From Progne subis subis (taxonomy: Eukaryota > Chordata > Aves > Passeriformes > Hirundinidae), in assembly GCA_022316685.1 (NCBI GenBank), contig JAKJHU010000056.1:3277872-3341871 (forward strand): 64,000 bases of DNA, given 5' to 3'. The notes beneath the pieces are model-generated. The model ran no database searches. It worked only from the letters and a program-made list of their open reading frames with translations, and was not told where the DNA came from. The position numbers were made by a program, and so were the translations under genes. Shown in pieces: positions 13,558 to 25,903 of the stretch (position 1 is the first letter of the stretch; every line of letters begins with the position of its first letter).

Positions 13558-13562
<5 letters not shown>

Positions 13563-13599
<37 letters not shown>
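13563..13599. repeat. Poly-T run (37 T)
   Basis: This is an uninterrupted T homopolymer, the longest in the window. Read on the minus strand it is a poly-A tract, but no AATAAA lies just before it on that strand, so nothing marks it as a retrocopy tail. Confidence 0.95.
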
Positions 13600-13603
<4 letters not shown>

Positions 13604-14256
13604 AGGTTCTTTGTGTATATCTACCACTTTGCTCTGAAATGATCCACGACTGATGCCAGCTAAAAGTGGGAGCAGTCAGATGGAGCTGCCTGTGTTTGTT
13701 AATAACACCCATGATGTGTGTAAATGCCTGGCCTTTACCACCTGCTTGTGTATATTGCTTTGTCTGTCTCTGTGAGAGAGGGAGGGGCTCACCTTAGGCC
13801 ATGTTGGTGTTAATAGTGGGGTGTTCCAGGTGCCACCAAGCTCCCATGACACACAGTGGTGCTAAGGGAGTCGCTCCAGACCCGTATCATTCTGGGATGG
13901 CATTTGGTGGCCGTCTGTGATAACACAGTGCCCAAAGCACTGCTTGGCCCTGCTATGTATGGGGCTGGATGCAGCCCACCCTCTCTGCAGCTGAGCTGGT
14001 CAGTGTAGGCTGGGCTGGAGAGAAATGAGTATTTAGGGCATGAATTATTTCAGCTAAGGTGCCTAGCTTGTGTCTGGTTAGTGTGCCATATCAGTATCTT
14101 CATTAGTACAGAGAGGTAACTTGGGTGGTCACTTGAATTCAGTCAGATGAAACTCACGTGTTTAATCTAAACTACTTGTGTGGGTTTTTTCAACCGAAAC
14201 AGAGGAACAGAGCGTGATTCATCCTACCATTATTGGAAACCTCCACATGGGATGGG

Positions 14257-15022
14257 CTCATAAAATCAGCAAGGCTGGAAAAGAACCCTGCTATTGCAGC
14301 ACCACCATATTTGTGGCAGTCTCACTCTCAGAGCCCTGGCTCTGTTTTTGCCTCGGCTAGCTTGAGAGACTAACCACAGTTGGAAGTATTTTTCCTCAGG
14401 GCCCCAAAGATCCCAGAGCAGCTGTGAACCCTTTCCTTTAGAGAGAGCGGGAACCCGCCGATGGCAAAGGAAGGGTCTCTTGCACTTGATCCAGGGGAAA
14501 TCAGGGCTTTATTCAGCCTTTCTCCTGTGGTCCTGCCCCCACCTGGGTCAGGAGCATGGTGCCTGCACCCCAGCTAAGAGAGTAATCTGTCTCGTTTCCC
14601 GGCTTTTATCCAGGGGGAAGGGGCTAGAGCAGGGAACAAGCCACTACCCAATTAGGGATAAGGTGGGAGTGGAACAGAGTTGGGTTACATTCCAGTGTGG
14701 GAGAATGGGTGGGAAAAAGGAGCAGGGACAAGCCTCGGGATGACACATTTTCCAGGGGAACAGGGTGGTACAGAAGAAACCATTAAAAAACCCAATACAA
14801 AAATGAAATACAATATAAACCCAAATAATACACAACAACGCAACAACCATCTCCTGGTGTCACATTCACATGTTTTATGAACATTCTAGTGATGATGATT
14901 CCAGCATGTCCCTGGGCAGCCTGGTCCAGTGCTTGGCAACCCTTACAGGGGACACATTTTTCCCAATATCCAATCCAAACCTCCTCTGGTGCAACTTGAG
15001 GCCATTTCCTCTCATCCTTGGC
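14257..15022 (-). mobile_element. CR1 LINE 3' fragment, split by an LTR insertion
   Basis: The right part (14865-15022) reads as the reverse complement of a CR1 3' region: the TCCCTGGGCAGCCTGG, CAACCCTT and CCAATATCCAATCCAAACCTC segments followed by GCAACTTGAGGCCATTTCCTCT match the avian CR1 consensus as I know it. The left part (14257-14311) begins with CATAAAATCAGCAAGGCTGGAAAAG, the antisense of the CR1 terminus, and degrades quickly. The roughly 550 bases between them are the LTR annotated at 14312-14864, so the LTR landed in an existing CR1 copy. The element is 5'-truncated and non-coding. Confidence 0.7.
14312..14864 (-). mobile_element. Solo LTR (family B) nested in a CR1 copy
   Basis: On the minus strand the element starts TGTGACACC. 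It has a GGATAAAAG box (plus-strand 14603-14611), then GAATAAAG with the AATAAA core at plus-strand 14508-14513, then a U5-like stretch. That spacing, about 95 bases, fits an LTR with a short R region. The 3' edge is uncertain. A CACA end at plus-strand 14312 makes the LTR fill the whole gap between two CR1 halves, whereas a TTCACA end at 14423 would make it 442 bp. Neither edge gives a clear target duplication. No internal retroviral genes are present. The nesting shows that the LTR is younger than the CR1 copy. Confidence 0.7.
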
Positions 15023-16612
15023 ATCCACATGTGCTCTTCCGCTGACTGCAGGCAAATGCTGGGTGAGTTGTTTAGGCAGCATAGCTTACCTGGGGCCAGC
15101 TCAGGTCAAACAGGATAAATCTGAGCTTTATAGGCATGGAAGAGGTTTCCTGCTGCCGAAAGTCTGCAAGTTTTATCTGCATACCATGTAGTAAAGAATA
15201 TTAATTCCTCCAGAACTCGTGTGCTTTTGTCCTTTACTTGCCTCATTAGAGCTCTCTGCTGAGGTCTACCTAGAAACTGGTCTTGGCCTCTGATTTATAG
15301 AGATACTTTGAAAATATAAGCCATTATCCAAGTAATACAGTATCTCATCCCGGTAGTGCCTGGCCCAATAGCACTGGTGAAGTTCTTACTGCTCCCATGT
15401 TTTTCCTTGCTCACAAAAGGCCCCAAGTACTTGCTGGATGAGTGTTGAAGTAAAGCACCAGCACATAAGTGCTTTGCTGAACAGGGATTGATTAAAATAC
15501 ATACTTTGGGGCCTTACTTAATTATGTGTTGGGGACTGCATAATTGGCACAGTACTGAAGACATTTAATAGCTTTCTTCTGATAAATCTGTACATGCACA
15601 GCAGTCCTGAACTGTAATTTAGCATGATAATGCCAGCTTCATCAAGGCCTGTGGAAGAAAGCGGGCTCTTTGCGTCCTTGTGAGGGGACTGAATTAGTGA
15701 TTGCAGTCTCTGATCTGATAAAAAGCAGCTTCAGTGTATTTTTCCACTGAAATAGCTTCTTACTTGAACAGAATGAAGGGGGTCCTGCGCAGCTGGCAGA
15801 GACTGAGCTTCCTGAGGTAGTAAAGTAGATTTTGAGCCACTAGGCAGAGTCAGGCCGACAAACAGCGGCACAAGATAAATTCACTACAGGACTTGAAGAG
15901 ATCATAATGCCCTCAGTAAGTTTTAAATAGTTCAGTGTCTGATGGGAGACACTAAACTTGGTGTAATAAAAGTCTAAGCCCTCTGCTCTGTATTTTCAGG
16001 GTTAATAGAAAGCTGCAGCACTACCACAATATTCACAAAATGCGTATATTTAGTAAGTACCTTTCCTCGAGAACAAATTATGACTGTTTGCTTCTTCTCT
16101 TTGTTTCAATACAGAGAGAATAAGACAATCCCTTGTGCTATCAGAATGCACCCAAGCTGAAGGAGGCAGGAGAGAGACCCTCGAGGAAGGTGTAAGCTGT
16201 GATCCAAAGGCTGCAGGGCTCACTCCCCAAATCCAGTCCTGGCTGTGGCTTCTGGCTCGACACTCCCAGCCAAGGACAGGGCTTACAGCTTCTCCTCCCT
16301 GCTGCTTTTCTTCTCAGTCATCCTGCAGGGCAGCTCCCCTGTGTCTGTGCTGGTGCAATCATTGCTGGAAAAAGCTCGTTAGATGTTGTGTTGGGAAGAA
16401 ATGTGTTTTCCTTTGCAACCGAGAAGGCAGTGAATTTTATGTTTGAGTTTTCCCGTGTGTGTCTGGAGCTGTGTAGTGCAGGGAAATAAGCCTGTGCCAT
16501 ATTGATACCCCCGTGTCCAGGGCATCCAAGGTGGGTGCAGGGTCCTCTCCACCTCAGAGTCTCCAAGAAGGAGACAGGTGAAGCAAAAAGTCATGAGATG
16601 TTTAAATTTGTT

Positions 16613-16632
16613 AAAAAAAAAAAAAAAAAAAA
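16613..16632. repeat. Poly-A run (20 A)
   Basis: Uninterrupted A homopolymer. Confidence 0.95.
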
Positions 16633-16906
16633 CCCAACAAAAAAGGCCATTTGACAAGAAAGCTTTTGAACATGCATCATAAAAGCATAAAACATTTGCT
16701 CTGAAGGGTAAGTTTCTACCATCCAGTGCCTCCCATCTCATGAGAAGGAGGAGGTCTGCTTGCCCTGAGGCCAGCTGTGGATATTTGTCATGGGGTTCAT
16801 CCCACCAGCCCACATCCAAGGCCTTGTTAAGAATGATTTTTTTCCATTGGGGGAGAGGTGATATCTTCACCAGATATTTCTTTACTGTTCATTTACCAGA
16901 AATGTT

Positions 16907-16925
16907 AAAAAAAAAAAAAAAAAAA
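16907..16925. repeat. Poly-A run (19 A)
   Basis: Uninterrupted A homopolymer about 275 bases after the previous one. The sequences before the two runs do not resemble each other. Confidence 0.95.
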
Positions 16926-19900
16926 GCCAAGTTCTGCCCCCCTAAAGATTATAGAAGTATGCAGTAGAGGGTTTTACTACAGGCATTTTATTTTTCTGCA
17001 GCAGTCTTCCCACAAAATGGTCTCTTTCCTCACTCAAGCTTATAGTGAAAATATTTGACTCATTTTCAATAAATCTGAAGGCCATTAGGTATTGAGGTAT
17101 TTGGTTTATTTTCCTGGTGGCTTCTCCAGTACTATTCTTGCATTGGGTTTGTACATTAGTAGGACCAGTGCATTAGAAGAGGTAAAATAGCTTTTGATTA
17201 TAAGCATGCTGATGACATAAATATTTTGATATCATTAAGTGGCTGCTCCTCTTCAAGAGAGTGTTAAATATCATGAAAAACTGATACAAATGCTACATTG
17301 GGGAACTCTGGGAGCAGTAAGAAAAATAGTCTTTAAAACAAGAGAACTGTAATTTATGCTTTACCTGATTCTGTTTCACATGAAATTATCTGGTTTTATA
17401 GTCTAAAAAGGGTGATCTTGTCCAAAGGGGAGGCATATTTTACTAAATTTTGTCTTACCTTAAATCAGGCCTTACTGTTCTTTGAGCAGAGGTGGACCAG
17501 ATGTTAGAACACCCTAAAAGAAAAAATCTCTGACAGTCCCCTGAAGTTAAGCAAATGGCAAACAATTCTTTAATGGAACGTAAGGAATTGGAAATAGTTT
17601 TCAAGGGTGGCTTCTTTAGGGGTAAAAACCTCCCAACAACAAACAAAAAATCCCTCAAGAACAATTTCAGGAGGTTTGGGAAGGGTGAAAGCTACAATCC
17701 AAAGAGCTGTTGTTGTTTTAAGAGTCCTTCTGTGAGTCCTTCATAGCCAAGAGAAGCTTAGCAGTACAGACTCAATCACCATCACAGAGTATCTACAACA
17801 AGAAAGATTGTGTTTGTTAGGTCCTTCCATGGGGAGGAAAGGGATTTTGGGCTAATGGCTCAGCTCCAGGAAGTTCCATCTGTGGATAGATGGGAAGTTT
17901 TTGGGCTCTTGAGGGAGTTCTTGGGTTCTTGAGACAACAGGAGTGGCATGAAGGTGTGTAGGCAGGGCACAGGGATGGCTCCATGTCCTCCTCATCCCAC
18001 AGAATTTCCCAGGTCCCAGCATTCCCCATTATTGCATCTCTCAGCAGGAGCACACAAGATGAATGGCAGGCATCTAAATTTCATGAAGGGTGTACTGCAA
18101 ACAAAGTAGGAGGCATGTTAATTTGTTGAGAGCTCAGGAGCTAATGGAGAATCACAAAACTTGCGGGAATAGACAGAGATGAGGATTAAAGAGTTGTGAA
18201 TTCTTAACTTGCTGCCATGAGATGAGAGAGGCACGGTGCAATTGATCCTGTCCGCTGCTCCTTCACTTCTACGTGTGGCTTACACCCACCTCAGATTATA
18301 GAATCTGCCAAAAAGATTAAATTGCACTGCTAAGAGCATTCCAAGGACAAAGAAAATACATTGAAGGGTGCACCCACCCCTGCAGATGCTGGTGCTCCTC
18401 GTGTTGACACAGCAGTTCAGATCTGCACCTGCTGCAGGTGGTGACAATCCCTTTGTTCCCTGCATGTCCCTTGCAGAGTGTCCTTTCTGCTTAAAGCCTT
18501 GGGGACAAAAAAAATCTGTGTAAATGAGCACAACCCCATCAGTCTGATGCATTCAGCTGTAGCCAGCCCATGTGAGATATTCACAGCTCTCACAGGACCC
18601 TCTGGCTGTGTGTCCCTATTTGTCCCCCACTGAAATTGTCCCTCTTCAAGTACCTGGATGATGCTTCCCTCTTGCCAGCCAGATGGGATGTATTTGCCCA
18701 GCTTGACCATGAGAAGGAGTCAGGTGCTGTTGTGCAGATTCATCCCCTGCCTTAGCTGCCAGCATTTAGGGTATAATAGAGCAGTCACCCAGACCTGTCT
18801 CTTCCCTGCATCCCAGCTACGTGCTGTGCTTTTCAGAAGGTGAGTTGAATGCCCCTTTTATTGCCAGCTGAATTTTCAGCTGTCAGTACATCCTGCTCTA
18901 GCTTGAACTGCTGCTCCCAGCCTGGCACTGAAATGCCCAGACAGGTGGTGCAACCCAGAGCTCACTTATGGGACAAGAGTTTGAGCTTGCATGACTTTGA
19001 TTTTCCCCTGCCTCCTGTGCAATACCTTCTTCTTCATGCTGCTGTTAACAAAAAACCAGAGTCAAGGATTGCTCTTGCAGCAGATCTCAGGCTGAAAACA
19101 GCCCATTGACAAACGGTGCAAAGTCTCACAGAGCTGGTCTGTGTTCTGCTTTGCTCAGCTGCACTATCAGCTGTCAGTTGTTTCTGGTTTTGTTATTGTC
19201 AGGCTGCTACAGAGACCTTAGCAGAAGGGGCGATGTAAAACAAAGACAAAGAGGTGTACCCAATAATTCATTGCCTTTCTCACCTCTAATTTGGCATTGA
19301 GAGAATATCACTTCCTGATACAACCTTTGGTGCCTGGCCAAACACTAAATTTAGGTACTTGTTTTCCCCTGTTTACCATTTGCACGAGGAAATAAATATT
19401 GCTCATTGAGTCACTCTTATTACCTTAGAAATAGCTCAGCTGCCCTAAAAGCTTACCCCTTAATTGAAATGGGTAAAAAGTGTGTCAAGTACAGAAAGCA
19501 AAGCAGCTACCAGAGGGGATGCCATGCCCTTTCCTTGCATAAAACTTGATTAATTCTTATTGTTTAGTGCCTGGAGGAAACTGATTGCAGATCACTTCTA
19601 GGTAAATGTTCTAGGTCATGACTTAATTTTTTAGAGGCTATGGCACTGCATTTATTATCACTTAGCTATTGCAATTTGTTTTTCCTGACAGGCACAGATC
19701 CCAGGGTAGTTTATCTCACAAGGACGTTGATAATGGGGAAGCGCCTTCTTTGGAATAGGACGTCTTTGTGGGAAGAAGAACAAAAGAGCTTCTCCTTAGC
19801 ACTGTTCCCTTCCCTCTGGCTCTGATAAGCCAAAAGCAGCTTGTGCACAAGAGCTTGTCTGCAAGGCTCCAGGGAGTTGTGAGGCCAGTGGGAGCCTGTA

Positions 19901-22592
19901 GCTATGGGTATGACATGGCCAGTGCCTGGAGGTTTGACAGGAGAGACAGGAATATTTGTGTCTGCTGCTTCATTCTGAATAATTTCATGCACTAATACAG
20001 ATGTCCCCAGCTGATGCTTGAAGTATTTAAGCAATGTGTAAATCATGGACTGGCCCAAGAAGTCAACACAGGCGTGAGTGAGGTTCATAATGAGCAACCA
20101 CTGCCAGTCTTGCTGAATCACTGGCTCACTTCTCATGCTTCTGCATCCTTATGTAGCATTCCAACTCCACTTCCATTCAGCACGCCTACCCCGTGGAAAA
20201 TACTCCTGTACCCCACCTCAAGGGCTGTGTTTTGGTTGTCTCCTTGGTTTTCCTTCAAAGTTTTTGCCTGCTACTGTGCCTCACACTAGCTGCCAGACAC
20301 GCATTCCTGCAACGTCACTTCCCTCGGCACCCTTATTGACAAGATGTACCTCCTGAATTCCTGTTCAAAGCTTTGGGCTTGGGGTTATTTTCCCTCTCTA
20401 GCCCTCCAATTTTTCCTTGTTGTAAGGGTTATATTTGCTCTGTGTTTTTGCAGAGCCACAGATGAGGAAGGTTGCTTTGACAGCAGCTCTGGGTGCTCCT
20501 GCACGTGGGTGAGCCACCAGTGGTCCCTCCTGGAGCCAGAGCAGGGGTCAAAGCCACGAGCTGGTGTAAATGCAAGCTGAGGCTGTGGCTCTGTCCCTGC
20601 CATTCCTTTTCCTTGCTGCTAATGTGCAGGAACTCTGCTAGGAAGGTGATACAGCTTTCACACGGGGGCTCAGTTTTTGGGTGGTTTGTACCACTCAGAG
20701 CTGTTCAGAAGCCTCAAAGTGAATTTTGTTTGCAAACCACGTGAGCCTCTTGCTTGTTTTCCTGGCAGGTGCAGGGAGGACACGGGCCACTTGTTTGCTT
20801 CCTCGTTTCTATGCGAGAGCATGGTGACATCTGCTCTGCTTGACATTGTCTGTGCTGTGTGCAGGATGCTGAAACATGGATTTTATGACTGCTGCCTCTC
20901 TGGGAACTCCAAGAAAATTAGATATTTGTCTCATGAGGTTCATCTGGTGAGGAAAAACATTTAAATAACTGCACGAGGGTGCAGTGATGCTGTTCTTATC
21001 CTTTAAAAGGAGAAAGCAGATTGCTTTGCTTTTGTGCCTGGGTTTTGTCTCGTACCCAGGCTGATGCTTAGCACTGACAAAAAGAGGACAGGCTGATTTC
21101 CACAGAGCTCTGGGCAGCATTTGTTACAGTGCATATGTACCAGTCTGAATAATATAAAATAAAATACCACCCAATAAAAGCACTAGATGGAGATATTTAA
21201 ATTTATATGAGCACCAGGGAGCTTTGGCTGTGGCTCTTTCTGCACACACCTGTGCTGCTGCATAAAGGCCTGAAAATTATTTCCCTGAATTTGACAGAAT
21301 TGCCTGTGTTTGTGTGAGGAAAGACCCTTCAGAGGAGCTGATGCTGAGTACCCCCTTTTAGCCTCATACTATGGTAGATTTTATTTCAAACCAAACTCAA
21401 CCTGTTGCTCTGGAGTGAGTTTTTCCACTTTATAAGTAGCTTGAAAGTGTTCAAAGCAGCCGCCCTTGGTTGGGAGTGGGATTTGTACTGCTTTTGGTGA
21501 ACACCTGGGGAAGAGATTCTGTTGTAGTTTCCTCCAGAGATTTATTTCACACTTGCCAACACTGTGCTGCAGACCCAAATAATGGGGATTCACTTGAGAA
21601 CCTCCTTGCTGCTTTGAACCAAACAGAAGACCCTAAGCATGGGTTAGACGTGACTGGGAGTTTTTCCACACGTGCCCTGTCCACACTAACTAGAACAAAT
21701 CCACCTTCTCCCACCTCCCCTGTTCTTTGGCTGCAAATGGGAAGAAGTAAATTAAGAAAGCTGTGGCACTTAGGAATTGTGCTGGAGGTGAGTTGTAAAC
21801 GCTTCCTTTGTGAGCAGCGTTCTTGAGCTGAGTCTCATTGAAGATGTAGGGGATGGGCAGCCAAGTCTGGGGTCTGGCCCAAGTTCCAGGACAGGAAAAA
21901 CAGCACCAAAATCTGCACTAGAAACTGCTGAACCACATTAGAACCTGTATTTCTGGGCAGACTTTATAATATTTCGCTTTCTCTCTTTCTTCCCACCCCC
22001 ATCCCTCTTTTAATTCATAGCGGTTTAGGCTTTTCATTTAAAGTTTGAAATTATCCTAAGAGAGTGCTTTGAATGAACACCAATTTCCAGTGGAAGGCCT
22101 TTATGAAACATTTTTTGATTAGGCTTTTTGATTGTTGAATTTTAAAAGATTTCCTCTTGGCATGGTAATTCAGGCTTTAAGAAGGAAGTTTCTTATGAAA
22201 GGACTCAGTGGTTGGTTATAAAAAAAAAGCAAACAGATGTGGTTAGCAATAAAATCGCACCATGATGTCTTTTAATTCCATATTAATATGTAATTGGGTA
22301 ATAAAATAGTGGCCTAATGTTTTGCATGCTGCAGTTTTACATACCCATCATTTATCCTGTAATGTTACCTGGCTTTCTTAATCTCATCACAGTATAAAAT
22401 TGGAATTTCATTATTGGAATTAAATTTTATTTCTGCTACACTTTATATCTGAGTCTGTCAGGCAGCACTGAAAACCTTCAGGACAATTTACTAGAAGCTA
22501 AAATTGCTGTTTTTCTTTCAGCATAAGACACAAATTAGACAAAACTGCATCTTCCAGTAACATGGATAATATACAGAAGCTGAACTCTATTT

Positions 22593-22612
22593 AAAAAAGA
22601 AAAAAAAAAAAA
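22593..22612. repeat. A-rich low-complexity run
   Basis: Nineteen A residues interrupted once by G. Confidence 0.9.
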
Positions 22613-25600
22613 GGATTTATTTATAATTAAGAGTAGGATAACCACTAAGCCTATAAAGCCATCATCCAGAGTTGATAGTGGGATTTTTATGCCACAGATA
22701 TTCTGTGGTTTTTAGGAATCTGTAATCATTCAAAAGCTTTACAAAGCCCTGAAAGCTCTCTAGGAGAATTGCTTATCAACCTATTTTGAATGCATCTGAA
22801 ACAGATTTAATTTACAGTGATCTTTCAGCAGAGCTTCTGTATAGATTCAGTTCCCTCTGGCTCACTCTGATATCTAAATCTAACTTACAGAACAATCTTC
22901 CTGGCTTTAATGATACCCAAAATAAATATATAATAATGTTTGTTCCTGGAAGTCACGACCATTTCCATAGGATGAAACAATACACGTGGGATTTGTTTGA
23001 ATTTGATGTTAACTCTGTCACTGTTGCAGCTCCGAGCACTCTGCAGACAGAATGCTTTCAACTTAAGCAAAAAAATTGAATTAAACCCACAAAATAGAGA
23101 CCGTCAGGTGATTCCAAGGCTCTTTTGTTGTCTCTGAGCTGGGTTTTTTTAGAGATGCCACAGCGAGGCACAGGGTTTCTGAACTGTAGTTTTTATTCAT
23201 TTTCAACAGCACATTAAGGAAAAAAAAACCAGACAGCAAATGTAATATGGACACTTAATTTGTGGATCTAGCAAACCATAAATGTTGCATTTAAAAGCAG
23301 AGGCAGATTAGCTTTTTAGCAGGAGCTGGTGTTATCTGAAAAGTTTTATTGGAAAATGAGGTTTTCTTTTGAAAATGCTCCTCCAGCAAAGCTCCATTGG
23401 CAGAGGCAAAGGCTTTGAGCTCTGTGTGTAATACCAGGGGATGGATCCTGGTCTGATATATCCTGCAAAATGTAACCTGTGACCTTTGGGGCCTCACTGG
23501 CTTTTTGCCAGCAGAGCATAACGAACATGTTCATGAGAAAAGGCCTTATTTTAGACATTGTCCCAGGAAAACAGCATTTCCCTTGGTAAATCACATGTAT
23601 TTTATCTCAGATATATATTTCCGCCACTTTGAAATGTGCTGTCAGTCACCACAAGCCTCAATTTATCGGTGAAAATGCTGCATGTTATCAGTTTTTTATA
23701 TATTTCAGTCCATTTTGTTTTCATAAATCTAGTCAGAGAAGTCCATACCTCTCCCACTGACAATTTTAATAGAAGTTCAGCCTTAGCAGAATCCATATTC
23801 AGCAAGATGCTGCATCTGCCCAAATCCTTTCACAGAGAAAAAATATTCTTTCTGTGGCTGCTTTAGAGATAGGAGAGGATGTAATAAATTCCACATGTTT
23901 TTAAAAAAGCTGGAAGAAACTGATGTTGAAGGTTCTGGAAGATGGTGTGTACTCACTGTACTGAGCCATTAGGTACAATATATTTCTAAAAAAAATCAGG
24001 TTCAGGTCCAGCCTTGCATTAAGTTTGCCCTCTCAGTGTTCAGGACCTTAAAAGTCAACTTTTTTTTCTTAACAGGAGAAAAGACTGATTCAGGGTAAGT
24101 TTATCTTCTTTGCTAGGAAATTGTGTGTTCAGGAGCCGGCTCATGCCACAGAATGAAATAATTTTGGGGATTTTTTTTTCCCTGAAATGTTTTTAAATAA
24201 GATGCACATCCGACTAAAGGATTTATTCTGTGAATTTTTTGGTTTTGTTTTTTTTTTTTTAGTTATAATTTGCTCTTCACTGAATCCTTTGTGTTACAGA
24301 CTTGAGCACATCCCAGATGAGACTATTCTACTCCTAAGACAGCATCTTGAAATTTTTAGCATGCAATTTTAGCACATAATTATTATTCAGTCAAAAGCAT
24401 CTTTCCACTATCTTCATCTTTGCCACTGTGAAGAAAATGTAACCCTCACCTTGTCTCTATAGAAAGAGGTAATTTTTGGAAAATATTTGAGATCCTTTCA
24501 ATATACATGCAATTATCTGTGTGGATGTATCCAAACATTTTGCTGTGCTGAAGGCTGACAAAGGGATTTCCTGTAATTTTGAAATTCCCCTGGCACATGC
24601 CAAGTGACTGAAAAGTGAAGTTACATAAACTTCCAGATCAAAGGATGCCTCTCTCAAGGTGCTCTGCTGTGTGACACTGTATGAGAATGAAGCACCTGAC
24701 TGGAAGCAAATATTTATTCTCGTTTTCCTTTGAACATTATACATATTAAAAATAGCAGCTCCAAAGGAGGTTGCATTCTTGGAAGTCTCAGCCATTTATT
24801 TGGCTGTAGTAACCTTTTTACACCTGCAACTCCTCTAAATGAAGTTTCACTGCTGCCTGGTAGATCACCAGACTGTGGATTGTTTGCTTTTGGAGCACAA
24901 AGAAACAAGCAGTTTCAGGAGGTATTTTTGTATGTCCATGATTTCAAGGATTGGTGACAGCACAGAAGGAATAAGGTCTTCCCAGCCACTTCATGTATTG
25001 TTTTTTTTTCTTTGGAAATGGTTTATATGTATGTATGGTATATGGAGGAAGAGCTGATAGATTTTGGCAAAAAACTCTGAAGATGCATCCTGTAACCTTT
25101 GTGTTCTCCAAGGTTCAGACTCCACCTTTGCTGTTCTTGGGGTATCCATATGAGTGACTGTGGGTAATGCTAGACGACATTTCTATCTTTCATTTTCTAT
25201 CTCCTCCAAGGACCTCAGCAACAAAGTGTTTCAAGTGTTTTGCTGGCAAAAACTGTAGAAATTTTTAACATCTGCCCCATTTGCATGCTGCCTTTTGATG
25301 ATCCACCATAAGCAAACTCTGCCTGCCTAAACTGCAATGAGTCTTCAGGCAATTATTGCTTCCCTCAGTGATCCATGGAAAATCATATCTCTGCTCATTT
25401 AGGAAAATGCAAAGCTTTTCCTTCTTTCAGGGCTTATGTCTTGCCTTGCTGATGGGATGGTAACACCTCTGGTGCTGGTCATAAGCCCTTTAAGGCTCTA
25501 GTGCAGCCAAGTGTAAACATATAAATAATCCACTGATTTGACTTCATCTGCCTGTGCGCCCTCTGTGTCGGCTTAGAGCTTCCCAGGCACTCTGGGATTG

Positions 25601-25851
25601 GTGCTCACCACGGGCAGCCAGTCCACAGATGGAATAATTTTTGTAAAGTAAAAGAGCGTGTGCATATGGTAATATTTATGCATTAATCTTCTTTTCTGGC
25701 CAGGCTGAGGCTACTCTTAGAAATTGTCTCACAGCCGATTATTTATTTATTTCTTTACTAACGTGCCAGTAGTGGGTGAAGTTTTATCAGTTTGAAGTTT
25801 CTAGTGAAGTTTATGATCCATTGTTCTTTAAAATGTTGCATGAATGAATGA

Positions 25852-25861
25852 TTTTTTTTTT

Positions 25862-25900
<39 letters not shown>
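25852..25900. repeat. Poly-T run followed by (GT)17 microsatellite
   Basis: Fifteen T residues pass directly into seventeen uninterrupted GT units, the longest dinucleotide repeat in the window. Such repeats are length-variable, so this one is probably polymorphic. Confidence 0.97.

Positions 25901-25903
<3 letters not shown>

Larger units (their letters stand above)
11616..14256. other. Non-coding stretch with no recognisable gene
   Basis: This is AT-rich unique sequence. It holds a short A-run plus (AT)n at 12025-12052 and a 37-base T-run at 13563-13599. No open frame has a recognisable product and no RNA gene was seen. Confidence 0.6.

Noticed and set aside
13563..13599. T37 run considered as the tail of a minus-strand retrocopy
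   Set aside because: No AATAAA or ATTAAA lies just upstream on the minus strand, and no flanking duplication was seen.
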